From the NCBI GenBank assembly GCA_002354655.1, contig DELY01000025.1, positions 253 to 32,333 of the forward strand: a stretch of 32,081 bases of DNA, written 5' to 3'. Each line of letters starts with the position of its first letter. Position 1 is the first letter of the stretch. The position numbers and the translations under genes were made by a program. The DNA is from Pseudomonas sp. UBA2684 (lineage in GTDB: Bacteria; Pseudomonadota; Gammaproteobacteria; Pseudomonadales; Pseudomonadaceae). Shown here in pieces: positions 15,901-23,974 of the stretch. Below the pieces are notes generated by a model. It did not search any database, was not told the origin of the DNA, and saw only the letters and a list, made by a program, of their open reading frames with translations.

Positions 15901-17798
15901 TGCTGGGGCAGCAATGGCGGACCTTGTGCCAGGCCAAGCCCATCAGGCGCAACCTGATGCTGCTGTTTCTGCCCTGGACGCTGTTGATTCTCTTGCTGAT
16001 GGTCTTGCTGTACGAACGTTTGCTGGATGCCAAGCTTGAGCCGCTGCTGCGTGATCAACAAAACAGCCTGAACGAGGGGGTTGGCGTGCTCAACCGGCAC
16101 CTGTCGGCGTTGCGCAGTCACGTCAAGTTTCTTACGCATCAGCCGCTGCTGACGAAGGTGCTGGAGGCGTCAACCGAGGAAAATGTCCACGCGCTGAGTC
16201 TGCTGTTCCAAGAGTTTTCCGACAGCACGGGGGTTTACGATCGAATCCGCTGGTTGGATGAATACGGTACCGAACGGGTGCGTGTCGATCTGCGCAACGG
16301 GCGCTCGGAGGTTGTTGGCGCCGATCAATTACAGAATAAGGCCTCGCGTTATTTCTTCGTCGAGGCGATGAACCTTCCTGTGGATGAGTTTTACCTGTCG
16401 CGCTTTGACCTCAGCCAGGACTTTGGTGTGCTTGAGCAACCCCACAAGCCCACCTTGCGCGGTGCCTCTCCGGTATTCGACGAGCAGGGTAAGCGCCGGG
16501 GGATTCTGGTGCTGAATTACCTCGGGCAGGTCTTGTTGCAGCGCCTGCGTCAGGTATCCGAAGTCTATGGCGGTAATCTCAGCCTGGTCGATCATGAGGG
16601 GTACTGGATGCTCGCGGCCGATCCGCAGGACGCCTGGGGATTCATGTTGAACAAGGCCGATGCGACGCTGGCCAATCGTCATCCGCAGAGTTGGCGCAAG
16701 ATGCGGGCTGAAAGAAGCGGTGTGTTTACCGACGATACCGGCTTCTGGGCCTATAACTATTTCGATCCGCGCGAGCAAAATGGGGAGCCACAAGTAGCCA
16801 GTGAGCAATGGTTGCTGGTTTCTCTCATACCCAGCGAACGCGTGCAGATGTTGCGTTTCGAGGCGTTCTGGCAGGTTTTGATCTTTGTCTGTGTGATGCT
16901 GGGTTTGGGCTTGGCGGTGGCAGTACGCTTGGCCATTGCGGAAATTGAGCGTGACCAGGCGCAGCGTGAGCTTGAGTCGAGCAGCCAGGCCTTGGCGCAC
17001 AGTAATGGCGAGCTGCGGGAAACCGTCGAGCAATTGCAGCGCACGCGCGGTGCCCTGTTGCAGGCCGAGAAACTGTCTTCGCTCGGCACCTTGGTGGCAG
17101 GTGTGGCGCATGAACTGAACACCCCGATTGGCGCGGCCAGTGTGGCGGCTTCGACCCTGCACAAGGGCAGTCAGGATGTGCAGAAGAGTTTCCGCGACGG
17201 CTTGCAGCGTTCGGTGCTCGAACGGTTCTTGCAGCGCAACGATGAGGGGCTGGCGATAATTCTCGGCAACTTGACGCGTATGGCGCAGTTGACGCGCGCG
17301 TTCAAGCAACTGGCCAGTGATCGCGCGAGCACCGAGCGCCGCAGTTTTGATCTGGTCGAGTTGGTGCGTGAGGTGATGTTGGTCTTCGCGCCGAAGCTCA
17401 AACAGTCGCCGCACCAGGTTAGCCTGGAAATGCCCGACAGCCTGCTGCTCGACAGTTATCCTGGGCCGCTGGGGCAAATCTTGCAAAACCTGATCGATAA
17501 CGCCCTGATCCACGCCTTTGAACCTGGCATGCAAGGGCTGGTTAAAGTTCGAGTCGACCACGATGTGCTGGTGCGCAGCTGCTTGATCGAGGTGACTGAC
17601 AACGGTGTTGGCATGAGCGCTGATGTGCTGGCGAAGATCTTCGATCCATTTTTCACTACACGCCGCGGCCGTGGCGGTACGGGGCTGGGGTTGCACATCA
17701 CTCATCAGCTGGCGGTGGAGATTCTCGGCGCGGATTTGCAGGTACGTAGTACGCCGGGGCAGGGCACACAATTTCGCTTGCGCCTGGCGTTGGCCTGA
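15900..17798 (+). CDS. Membrane sensor histidine kinase
   Basis: A 632-residue sensor kinase. First membrane helix ~19-37, then a large periplasmic sensor (~40-320, Cache-like, with SRYFFVEAM and GNLSLVDHEGYWMLA), a second helix ~325-345, a coiled coil (~350-390), the H-box LVAGVAHELNTPIG with His404, and an ATPase domain with N-box NLIDNALIHAF, DNGVG, FDPFFTTR and GTGLGLH. There is no attached receiver, so it should phosphorylate the adjacent REC-EAL protein. ATG 15900 is chosen because it overlaps the regulator stop codon (TGATG) and starts just before the first helix; the open frame further upstream lies within the regulator gene. The ligand is unknown; Cache sensors often bind small organic molecules. 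Confidence 0.93.
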   Translation: MLGQQWRTLCQAKPIRRNLMLLFLPWTLLILLLMVLLYERLLDAKLEPLLRDQQNSLNEGVGVLNRHLSALRSHVKFLTHQPLLTKVLEASTEENVHALSLLFQEFSDSTGVYDRIRWLDEYGTERVRVDLRNGRSEVVGADQLQNKASRYFFVEAMNLPVDEFYLSRFDLSQDFGVLEQPHKPTLRGASPVFDEQGKRRGILVLNYLGQVLLQRLRQVSEVYGGNLSLVDHEGYWMLAADPQDAWGFMLNKADATLANRHPQSWRKMRAERSGVFTDDTGFWAYNYFDPREQNGEPQVASEQWLLVSLIPSERVQMLRFEAFWQVLIFVCVMLGLGLAVAVRLAIAEIERDQAQRELESSSQALAHSNGELRETVEQLQRTRGALLQAEKLSSLGTLVAGVAHELNTPIGAASVAASTLHKGSQDVQKSFRDGLQRSVLERFLQRNDEGLAIILGNLTRMAQLTRAFKQLASDRASTERRSFDLVELVREVMLVFAPKLKQSPHQVSLEMPDSLLLDSYPGPLGQILQNLIDNALIHAFEPGMQGLVKVRVDHDVLVRSCLIEVTDNGVGMSADVLAKIFDPFFTTRRGRGGTGLGLHITHQLAVEILGADLQVRSTPGQGTQFRLRLALA

Positions 17799-17888
17799 GC
17801 CAGGCGATGGACGCGTGTCAAATAGCCTGGCAGCCAAGTAAAATCGCGGTTTAGCCTGATAGTCCGATTCGTTTGAGGTTGTTCCGTG

Positions 17889-18149
17889 ATGAATTGCCGT
17901 GCCGGCTGTGGCGCTTGTTGTATTGCCCCGTCGATCAGTTCCCCGATTCCGGGTATGCCGCATGGCAAGCCGGCGGGAGAGCGTTGCGTGCAGTTGTCTG
18001 CGGATAATTACTGCGGGTTGTTCGGTACACCGGAGCGGCCTGCCGTGTGTTCGGCGTTTTTAGCGGAGCCTGAGGTGTGCGGCAGCAGTCGTGAAGAGGC
18101 GATACGCTTTATCGGTTGGCTGGAGCAAAGCACGGCACTGGCCGGTTGA
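17889..18149 (+). CDS. YkgJ-family cysteine cluster protein
   Basis: An 86-residue protein with eight cysteines: Cys3, 7, 10 and 11 in MNCRAGCGACC, then Cys33, 42, 54 and 64. This fits the YkgJ/UPF0153 zinc- or iron-chelating cysteine-cluster family, whose function is not established. ATG 17889 is preferred over the overlapping GTG one codon earlier. The upstream GAGG is somewhat distant. It is followed 46 bases later by the START-domain gene on the same strand, so the two are probably cotranscribed. Confidence 0.85.
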   Translation: MNCRAGCGACCIAPSISSPIPGMPHGKPAGERCVQLSADNYCGLFGTPERPAVCSAFLAEPEVCGSSREEAIRFIGWLEQSTALAG

Positions 18150-18195
18150 CGTAACGACCGGCATGGGCAGACCGATGTGAGGGCGCGGGGGCGGC

Positions 18196-18801
18196 ATGAT
18201 GGTAGGCACGCAGTGGCTGTTGGGCAGCGTTGCCGTGCTGGCGATGGGCATGGCGCAGGCTGAGCAGTGGCACTTGGTCAAGGATGAGGCCGGCATCCAG
18301 GTTTACCTGAGCGAGGTGCCGGGGTCGGAGTATCAGGCCTACCGTGGCGTCACCACGCTGAAGACGGATATGTCGACGCTGTTGGCGTTGCAGGAGGATG
18401 TCAGCGGCTCCTGCACTTGGATTCATGCCTGTCGGGAGCAGAAGCTGCTCAAGCATGAAGGTGCGAACAGTTGGACGTACACCCGCTTCGACACGCCCTG
18501 GCCGGTCACGCCGCGCGATTCGGTGCTGCGGGTGACCACGCAGTTGGGCGCGGACGGCAGTGTCACTCGGCTTCTGCATGGCGTTGCCGATTATCTGCCA
18601 GAGCAGAAAGGCTTTGTGCGGGTGAGTAAGATCGAGGGGCGGTGGTCGTTGACGCCGAGGGCGCCGGGAGGTGTTGAGGTGGTTTATCAGGTGCACACCG
18701 AACCGGGTGGTCGCGTACCTTCCTGGCTGGCTAACAGCTTCGTCGTGGATGCGCCGTATAACACCCTGAAGGCGCTGCGCCAGCGTGTCGAAACGCCCTG
18801 A
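18196..18801 (+). CDS. Exported START-domain protein
   Basis: A 201-residue protein with an N-terminal signal peptide (hydrophobic run to AMGMAQA, cleavage likely after Ala22) and a mature part of START/Bet v1-like type, a fold with a hydrophobic ligand cavity. Matching features are LVKDEAGIQVYLSEVPGS, YRGVTTLKTD, FDTPWPVTPRDSV and the C-terminal helix WLANSFVVDAPYNTLKAL. It is probably periplasmic and may bind a lipid or other hydrophobic ligand; the ligand is unknown. Two ATGs in a row (18196 and 18199) make the exact start uncertain by one residue. It converges with gltA and shares its terminator, an order I recall from other Pseudomonas genomes. Confidence 0.85.
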   Translation: MMVGTQWLLGSVAVLAMGMAQAEQWHLVKDEAGIQVYLSEVPGSEYQAYRGVTTLKTDMSTLLALQEDVSGSCTWIHACREQKLLKHEGANSWTYTRFDTPWPVTPRDSVLRVTTQLGADGSVTRLLHGVADYLPEQKGFVRVSKIEGRWSLTPRAPGGVEVVYQVHTEPGGRVPSWLANSFVVDAPYNTLKALRQRVETP

Positions 18802-18818
18802 AGTGGTTCTTGCAGGTG

Positions 18819-18850
18819 TAAAAAAGGCTGCCCGCGGGCAGCCTTTTTTA
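18819..18850. terminator. Bidirectional terminator (START gene / gltA)
   Basis: A perfect 32-base palindrome centred between 18834 and 18835: an A-run, AGGCTGCCC, then GGGCAGCCT and a T-run. The GC-rich core with T-runs on both strands makes it a textbook intrinsic terminator in both directions. It lies 18 bases past the START-domain stop and 17 bases past the gltA stop. Confidence 0.95.
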
Positions 18851-18866
18851 TGCGGCGAGAACTGCG

Positions 18867-20141
18867 TTACTTCTTCAGGTCGCGCTGCGGGTAGCCGGTG
18901 TACAGCTGGCGCGGGCGGCCAATTTTGTACGGGCTGGAGAGCATTTCTTTCCAGTGCGAGATCCAGCCGACGGTCCGCGCCAGGGCGAAGATCACGGTGA
19001 ACATGCTGGTCGGAATGCCGATAGCCTTAAGGATGATGCCCGAGTAGAAATCCACGTTCGGGTACAGGTTGCGTTCTTTGAAGTACGGGTCGGTCAGGGC
19101 GATTTCTTCCAGACGCATGGCCAGTTCCAGCTGCGGATCGTTCTTGATCCCCAGTTCTTTCAGGACTTCGTCGCAGGTCTGCTTCATCACCGTGGCGCGT
19201 GGGTCGCGGTTCTTGTAAACCCGGTGACCGAAGCCCATCAGCTTGAATGGATCGTTCTTGTCCTTGGCCTTGGCGATGAAAGTATCGATGTTCGATACGT
19301 CACCGATCTCGTCCAGCATGCTCAGTACGGCTTCGTTGGCGCCGCCGTGTGCCGGGCCCCACAGCGCGGCGATGCCGGCGGCGATACAGGCGAACGGGTT
19401 GGCGCCGCTGGAACCGGCCAGGCGTACGGTGGAGGTCGACGCGTTCTGCTCATGGTCGGCGTGCAGGATAAAGATCTTATCCATGGCCTTGGCCAACACT
19501 GGGCTGATCGGTTTGATCTCGCACGGGGTGTTGAACATCATGTGCAGGAAGTTTTCCGCGTAGTTCAGGTCGTTACGCGGGTACATCATCGGCTGGCCCA
19601 TGGAGTACTTGTAAACCATCGCCGCCAGGGTCGGCATCTTGGCAACCAGGCGCATTGCCGAGATGTCGCGGTGCTGCGGATTATTGATGTCCAGCGAGTC
19701 GTGGTAGAAGGCCGACAGTGCACCGACTACGCCACACATCACCGCCATGGGGTGAGCGTCGCGGCGGAAGCCGTTGAAGAAGGTCTTCAGTTGTTCGTGA
19801 ACCATGGTGTGGTTCTTGATGGTGCCGACGAACTTGGCCTTCTGTTCTGCATTGGGCAGTTCGCCGTTGAGCAGCAGGTAACAGGTTTCCAGGTAGTCGG
19901 AGTGTTCTGCCAGCTGCTCGATAGGGTAGCCGCGGTGTAGCAGAATGCCTTGGTCGCCGTCGATGTAGGTGATCTTCGACTCGCATGAGGCGGTGGACAT
20001 AAAGCCAGGATCAAAAGTGAAACGGCCCGTGGCGGTTAAGCCCCGCACGTCTATTACATCGGGACCAACGGTGCCGGTTAAAACGGGCAGCTCGACGGGG
20101 GCTGCGCCCTCGATGATCAACTGCGCTTTTTTGTCAGCCAT
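18867..20141 (-). CDS. gltA: Citrate synthase GltA (type II)
   Basis: A 424-residue citrate synthase, condensing acetyl-CoA and oxaloacetate as the entry step of the TCA cycle. Length and the N-terminal beta-rich domain (to about residue 70) match the hexameric, NADH-sensitive type of Gram-negative bacteria. Catalytic residues are visible: the His in LHADHEQN, the His in [10 protein letters not shown] and the Asp in [21 protein letters not shown] supplies oxaloacetate/CoA-binding residues. ATG 20141 is chosen because TAGGAGG lies 6 bases upstream; an in-frame extension of 15 residues is unlike the family. Divergent from sdhC, with its own sigma-70 promoter. Confidence 0.98.
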   Translation of the reverse strand: MADKKAQLIIEGAAPVELPVLTGTVGPDVIDVRGLTATGRFTFDPGFMSTASCESKITYIDGDQGILLHRGYPIEQLAEHSDYLETCYLLLNGELPNAEQKAKFVGTIKNHTMVHEQLKTFFNGFRRDAHPMAVMCGVVGALSAFYHDSLDINNPQHRDISAMRLVAKMPTLAAMVYKYSMGQPMMYPRNDLNYAENFLHMMFNTPCEIKPISPVLAKAMDKIFILHADHEQNASTSTVRLAGSSGANPFACIAAGIAALWGPAHGGANEAVLSMLDEIGDVSNIDTFIAKAKDKNDPFKLMGFGHRVYKNRDPRATVMKQTCDEVLKELGIKNDPQLELAMRLEEIALTDPYFKERNLYPNVDFYSGIILKAIGIPTSMFTVIFALARTVGWISHWKEMLSSPYKIGRPRQLYTGYPQRDLKK

Positions 20142-20200
20142 GTGTGGCCTCCTAGTTATGCTTGAAATCATCTGACAGCCCCCCACGCAGGGCCCGCACC

Positions 20201-20228
20201 ACTATAGTGAGATAAATCCTAAAGTCAA
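20201..20228 (-). promoter_or_regulatory. Sigma-70 promoter of gltA
   Basis: On the minus strand, -35 TTGACT (20228-20223), a 16-base spacer and -10 TATAGT (20206-20201). The expected start is near 20194, giving a leader of about 53 bases before the gltA ATG. Confidence 0.75.
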
Positions 20229-20342
20229 TTTGCGAAAACCCAGGCGGCAGAAGGGTTTGAGGGCGGTTTTTTGCGAAAAAAGTGCGCTATTTACGTCATT
20301 TATAGGAGGTGCGCAATCCGCATTTAGGTCGAGGCCTTTGCG

Positions 20343-20371
20343 TTGTCATTAGTAACCTAACTGTCTATACT
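20343..20371 (+). promoter_or_regulatory. Sigma-70 promoter of the sdhCDAB operon
   Basis: -35 TTGTCA (20343-20348), exactly 17 bases, then -10 TATACT (20366-20371). The predicted start near 20378 leaves a leader of ~125 bases before sdhC. Between this and the gltA promoter (20229-20342) is an AT-richer stretch in which I recognise no specific operator. Confidence 0.8.
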
Positions 20372-20387
20372 CTGCGCCCGACCGCCA

Positions 20388-20503
20388 AGGGCTTTAGGCC
20401 CTCATTCTGGTGGTTGTCACTCCTTGGGTGATGGGTACCTGACCAGTGCACTTCCCGACAACTTTGCCCTGATAGTTAGGGGCTCTCAGTGTGATAAAAA
20501 GCC
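20388..20503 (+). promoter_or_regulatory. Structured sdhC leader
   Basis: The leader can fold AGGGC-N5-GCCCT (20388-20402), then GTTGTC/GACAAC (20413-20418 with 20457-20462), and GGCT/AGCC (20481-20484 with 20500-20503) directly before the GTG start. No good Shine-Dalgarno lies close to that GTG. In P. aeruginosa this operon is known to be repressed by the iron-responsive PrrF small RNAs; whether that holds here cannot be read from the sequence. Confidence 0.4.
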
Positions 20504-20878
20504 GTGAATAGCCAACGACCTGTAAACCTAGACCTTAGGACTATCAAACTCCCAGTCACCGCTTACACGTCCATTCTTCACCGTATATCCGGTGTCATCC
20601 TTTTTGTCGGCATTGCCGTGCTGCTGTTCGGGCTCGACAAGTCGCTGGCATCCGAGGAAGGCTTCGCCCAGGTGAAAGAATGCTTGACCAGCCCGCTGGC
20701 CAAGTTCGTGATTTGGGGATTGCTGTCCGCTCTGCTGTATCACCTGGTGGCCGGTGTACGCCACTTGATCATGGACATGGGCATCGGTGAGACGCTGGAA
20801 GGCGGCAAGCTGGGCTCGCAAATCGTTCTCGTCGTATCGACGATCGTGATCGTGCTGCTGGGGGTGTGGATATGGTAA
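20504..20878 (+). CDS. sdhC: Succinate dehydrogenase cytochrome b556 subunit SdhC
   Basis: A 124-residue membrane anchor of respiratory complex II with three hydrophobic helices. The signature YTSILHRISGVILF lies near residues 21-34. A second conserved His in LLYHLVAGVRHLIMD is the heme b ligand region. With SdhD it forms the ubiquinone site. The start is a GTG; an in-frame stop lies just upstream and the conserved N-terminus RPVNLDL begins right after it, so this start is forced. A close Shine-Dalgarno is lacking. It overlaps the start of sdhD. Confidence 0.97.
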   Translation: MNSQRPVNLDLRTIKLPVTAYTSILHRISGVILFVGIAVLLFGLDKSLASEEGFAQVKECLTSPLAKFVIWGLLSALLYHLVAGVRHLIMDMGIGETLEGGKLGSQIVLVVSTIVIVLLGVWIW

Positions 20879-21240
20879 CCAATGTCACGAACTTCTCGCG
20901 TTCGGGCCTGTATGACTGGATGGCGCAGCGCGTTTCTGCGGTCGTTCTCGCGGCTTATGTACTGTTCTTGCTCGGCTACATCGTGGTCAACCCGGGTATG
21001 GGTTACGCCGAGTGGCATGGTCTGTTCTCCAATAGCGCAATGCGCATCTTCAGTCTGTTGACCCTGGTGGCGCTCAGCGCTCACGCCTGGGTAGGCATGT
21101 GGACAATTTCCACCGACTACCTGACGCCGATGGCGCTGGGTAAGTGGGCGACTGTCGTGCGTTTTCTGTTCCAGGCGGCGTGTGGCATTGCCATGTTCAC
21201 GTTCTTCGTCTGGGGTGTGCAGATTCTTTGGGGTATCTGA
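20872..21240 (+). CDS. sdhD: Succinate dehydrogenase membrane anchor SdhD
   Basis: A 122-residue second anchor subunit of complex II with three membrane helices. LSAHAWVGMWTISTDYL holds the conserved His and the Asp-Tyr pair associated with heme/quinone binding in SdhD. ATG 20872 overlaps the end of sdhC (stop at 20876-20878), pointing to translational coupling. An in-frame GTG two codons earlier is less likely. sdhA begins three bases after the stop. Confidence 0.97.
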   Translation: MVTNVTNFSRSGLYDWMAQRVSAVVLAAYVLFLLGYIVVNPGMGYAEWHGLFSNSAMRIFSLLTLVALSAHAWVGMWTISTDYLTPMALGKWATVVRFLFQAACGIAMFTFFVWGVQILWGI

Positions 21241-21243
21241 TTC

Positions 21244-23016
21244 ATGACTAGCATTCGTACACTTTCTTATGACGCCATCATCATCGGTGGCGGCGGCGCG
21301 GGTATGCGCGCGGCATTGCAGCTGGCCCAGGGTGGTCATAAGACCGCTGTGGTGACCAAGGTATTCCCGACTCGTTCGCACACTGTGTCCGCTCAGGGTG
21401 GCATCACCTGCGCCATCGCTTCGGCCGACCCGAACGACGATTGGCGCTGGCACATGTATGACACCGTCAAGGGCTCCGACTATATCGGTGACCAGGACGC
21501 TATCGAATATATGTGCTCCGTCGGTCCGGAAGCGGTATTCGAGCTGGAGCACATGGGCTTGCCGTTCTCCCGTACCGAGCAGGGTCGCATCTATCAGCGT
21601 CCGTTCGGCGGCCAGTCCAAGGATTTCGGCAAGGGTGGCCAGGCTGCCCGTACCTGCGCTGCAGCCGACCGTACCGGTCACGCGCTGTTGCACACCTTGT
21701 ACCAAGCCAACCTGAAAAGCGGCACCTCGTTCCTCAACGAGTGGTACGCGGTTGACCTGGTGAAGAACCAGGACGGCGTAATCGTCGGTGTCATCGCGAT
21801 CTGCATCGAAACCGGCGAAACCGTTTATATCCGTTCCAAGGCCACCGTGCTGGCCACCGGCGGTGCCGGCCGGATCTACGCCTCCACCACCAATGCGCTG
21901 ATCAACACCGGTGACGGTGTCGGCATGGCCCTGCGTGCTGGCGTGCCGGTGCAAGACATCGAAATGTGGCAGTTCCACCCGACCGGCATCGCCGGTGCCG
22001 GTACCCTGGTAACCGAAGGGTGCCGTGGTGAAGGTGGTTACCTGATCAACAAGCACGGCGAGCGTTTCATGGAGCGTTATGCGCCGAACGCCAAAGACTT
22101 GGCCGGCCGCGACGTGGTTGCACGCTCGATGGTCAAGGAAATCATTGCCGGTAACGGCTGTGGTCCCGATGGCGACCACGTGATGCTGAAACTCGATCAC
22201 CTGGGTGAAGAAGTGCTGCACAGCCGCCTGCCAGGCATCTGTGAGCTGTCCAAGACCTTCGCCCACGTCGATCCGGTGGTTGCACCTATTCCGGTCGTGC
22301 CGACCTGCCACTACATGATGGGCGGTGTGCCGACCAACATCCACGGTCAGGCCATCACCCAGGATGCCAACGGCAACGACAAGATCATAGAAGGCCTGTT
22401 CGCCGTAGGTGAAGTGGCGTGCGTATCGGTACACGGTGCCAACCGCCTGGGCGGTAACTCGTTGCTCGACCTGGTGGTATTCGGCCGTGCTGCCGGTATC
22501 CATCTGGAAAAAGCGCTGAAAGAAGGCGTCGACTACCGTAGCGCTTCCGAGACCGACCTCGAGCTGTCGCTCAAGCGTCTGGCCGGGGTTAACGAGCGTA
22601 GCACCGGCGAAGATGTCGCGCCGCTGCGTAAAGAGCTGCAAACCTGCATGCAGAACTACTTCGGTGTATTCCGCACCGGCGAATACATGCAGAAAGGTAT
22701 TCAACAACTGGTCGACCTGCGTGAGCGGATCGCGAGCGTCAAGATCGCGGACAAGAGCCAGGCGTTCAACACTGCGCGTATCGAAGCGTTGGAACTGCAA
22801 AACCTTCTCGAAGTGGCCGAGGCAACTGCGGTGGCTGCGGAAACTCGTAAAGAGTCCCGTGGTGCGCATGCCCGCGAAGACTTCGAAGAGCGTGACGACG
22901 AGAACTGGCTGTGCCATTCCCTGTACTTCCCGGGTGAAAAGCGTGTAGCCAAACGCGCCGTCAATTTCTCGCCGAAGACAGTTCCGACGTTTGAACCCAT
23001 GGTTCGGACTTATTAA
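21244..23016 (+). CDS. sdhA: Succinate dehydrogenase flavoprotein subunit SdhA
   Basis: A 590-residue catalytic subunit of complex II that oxidises succinate to fumarate. FAD-binding [14 protein letters not shown] (15-28); His46 in [10 protein letters not shown] is the site of covalent FAD attachment. The active-site region includes WQFHPTGI and [13 protein letters not shown], with the catalytic Arg and succinate-binding residues nearby. The C-terminus [17 protein letters not shown] is typical. Length equals the family norm (~590). Confidence 0.98.
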   Translation: MTSIRTLSYDAIIIGGGGAGMRAALQLAQGGHKTAVVTKVFPTRSHTVSAQGGITCAIASADPNDDWRWHMYDTVKGSDYIGDQDAIEYMCSVGPEAVFELEHMGLPFSRTEQGRIYQRPFGGQSKDFGKGGQAARTCAAADRTGHALLHTLYQANLKSGTSFLNEWYAVDLVKNQDGVIVGVIAICIETGETVYIRSKATVLATGGAGRIYASTTNALINTGDGVGMALRAGVPVQDIEMWQFHPTGIAGAGTLVTEGCRGEGGYLINKHGERFMERYAPNAKDLAGRDVVARSMVKEIIAGNGCGPDGDHVMLKLDHLGEEVLHSRLPGICELSKTFAHVDPVVAPIPVVPTCHYMMGGVPTNIHGQAITQDANGNDKIIEGLFAVGEVACVSVHGANRLGGNSLLDLVVFGRAAGIHLEKALKEGVDYRSASETDLELSLKRLAGVNERSTGEDVAPLRKELQTCMQNYFGVFRTGEYMQKGIQQLVDLRERIASVKIADKSQAFNTARIEALELQNLLEVAEATAVAAETRKESRGAHAREDFEERDDENWLCHSLYFPGEKRVAKRAVNFSPKTVPTFEPMVRTY

Positions 23017-23027
23017 GGGTGGCTGAT

Positions 23028-23732
23028 ATGTTGCAAGTCAGTGTTTATCGCTACAACCCGGAGCAGGATGCTGCGCCGTTCATGCAGGATTTCCAGATCG
23101 ACACCGCTGGCAAGGACATCATGGTTCTTGACGTGCTGGCGCTGATCAAGGAACAGGACGAAGGCTTCTCTTATCGTCGCTCCTGCCGTGAAGGCGTGTG
23201 CGGTTCCGACGGCATGAACATCAATGGCAAAAACGGTCTGGCTTGTATCACGCCGCTGTCTGCGGTGGTGAAGAACAACAATCTGGTGATCCGTCCGTTG
23301 CCGGGTCTGCCGGTCATTCGTGACCTGGTCGTCGACATGAGCATCTTCTACAAGCAGTACGAGAAGGTGCAGCCGTTCCTGCAGAACGATACGCCGGCTC
23401 CGGCCATCGAGCGTCTGCAGTCGCCGGAAGACCGCGAGAAGCTGGATGGTCTGTACGAGTGCATCCTGTGTGCGTGCTGTTCGACCAGCTGCCCGTCGTT
23501 CTGGTGGAACCCGGACAAGTTCCTCGGTCCGGCCGCATTGCTGCAAGCCTACCGTTTCCTGGCTGACAGCCGCGATACCAAGACTGCCGAGCGTTTGGCC
23601 TCGTTGGACGATCCGTTCAGCGTGTTCCGCTGCCGCGGCATCATGAACTGCGTGAACGTGTGCCCGAAAGGTCTTAATCCGACCAAGGCAATTGGCCACG
23701 TGCGCAACATGTTGCTGCAGAGCGGTACCTGA
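23028..23732 (+). CDS. sdhB: Succinate dehydrogenase iron-sulfur subunit SdhB
   Basis: A 234-residue electron-transfer subunit linking SdhA to the membrane quinone site. Three cluster motifs are present: 2Fe-2S (SCREGVCGSDGMN ... ACIT), 4Fe-4S (CILCACCSTSCP) and 3Fe-4S (CRGIMNCVNVCPKGLNP). ATG 23028 is preferred, with AAGGGTGG just upstream and the family N-terminus MLxVxVYRYNP; a GTG three codons earlier is in frame. Eleven bases separate it from sdhA. Confidence 0.98.
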   Translation: MLQVSVYRYNPEQDAAPFMQDFQIDTAGKDIMVLDVLALIKEQDEGFSYRRSCREGVCGSDGMNINGKNGLACITPLSAVVKNNNLVIRPLPGLPVIRDLVVDMSIFYKQYEKVQPFLQNDTPAPAIERLQSPEDREKLDGLYECILCACCSTSCPSFWWNPDKFLGPAALLQAYRFLADSRDTKTAERLASLDDPFSVFRCRGIMNCVNVCPKGLNPTKAIGHVRNMLLQSGT

Positions 23733-23762
23733 TTCGCTGTTGTTTGTTAGACCTGTAACACC

Positions 23763-23789
23763 TGCGGCGCCACCGGCGCCGTAGTTTTA
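23763..23789 (+). terminator. Possible weak terminator after sdhB
   Basis: Arms CGGCGCC (23765-23771) and GGCGCCG (23775-23781) pair perfectly around ACC, extendable by two weaker pairs, and are followed by TAGTTTTA. The T-run is short, so it may attenuate rather than stop transcription between sdhCDAB and sucA. Confidence 0.45.
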
Positions 23790-23845
23790 GCCAGAGCCGC
23801 AGCCCACAAAGCCGTGGTTCTTATTTGAAAAAATGACGACCAGCA

Positions 23846-23970
23846 GGGGCATCCGGGCTGGTGCCCGGACTATCTGCGGGATCCGTGGTGGCTTACCGAA
23901 GTCGCTGCTTCAAGACTTCGAAAGTCCGCGCGGTTTCTACGCCGGTGGTGTCCCCTTACCGAGGGTGACC
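23846..23970 (+). ncRNA. Structured sucA leader (candidate sucA-II-type RNA)
   Basis: Three hairpins in the 242-base sdhB-sucA gap: TCCGGGC/GCCCGGA around TGGT (23852-23869); CGAAGTC/GACTTCG (23897-23903 with 23914-23920); and an imperfect one (23950-23969) in which CCCC pairs with the Shine-Dalgarno GAGGG (23961-23965) of sucA. A conserved RNA motif named sucA-II has been described upstream of Pseudomonas sucA genes. The location fits, but I cannot confirm its consensus here. Confidence 0.5.
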
Positions 23971-23974
23971 AAGC

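Noticed and set aside
17799-17831. GCCAGGC/GCCTGGC stem after the histidine kinase as a terminator
   Set aside because: Seven-base stem with a 19-base loop and no T-run; too weak to call.
16329-17963. 544-codon minus-strand frame opposite the histidine kinase
   Set aside because: Shadow frame; the sense strand carries a complete HisKA/HATPase kinase with all motif boxes.
18954-19940. 328-codon plus-strand frame opposite gltA
   Set aside because: Shadow of gltA, which has complete catalytic motifs, a promoter and a ribosome binding site.
20740-22917. 725-codon open frame on the minus strand opposite sdhC, sdhD and sdhA
   Set aside because: Antisense shadow of highly biased codons; it crosses three well-supported genes and has no supporting motif or ribosome binding site.
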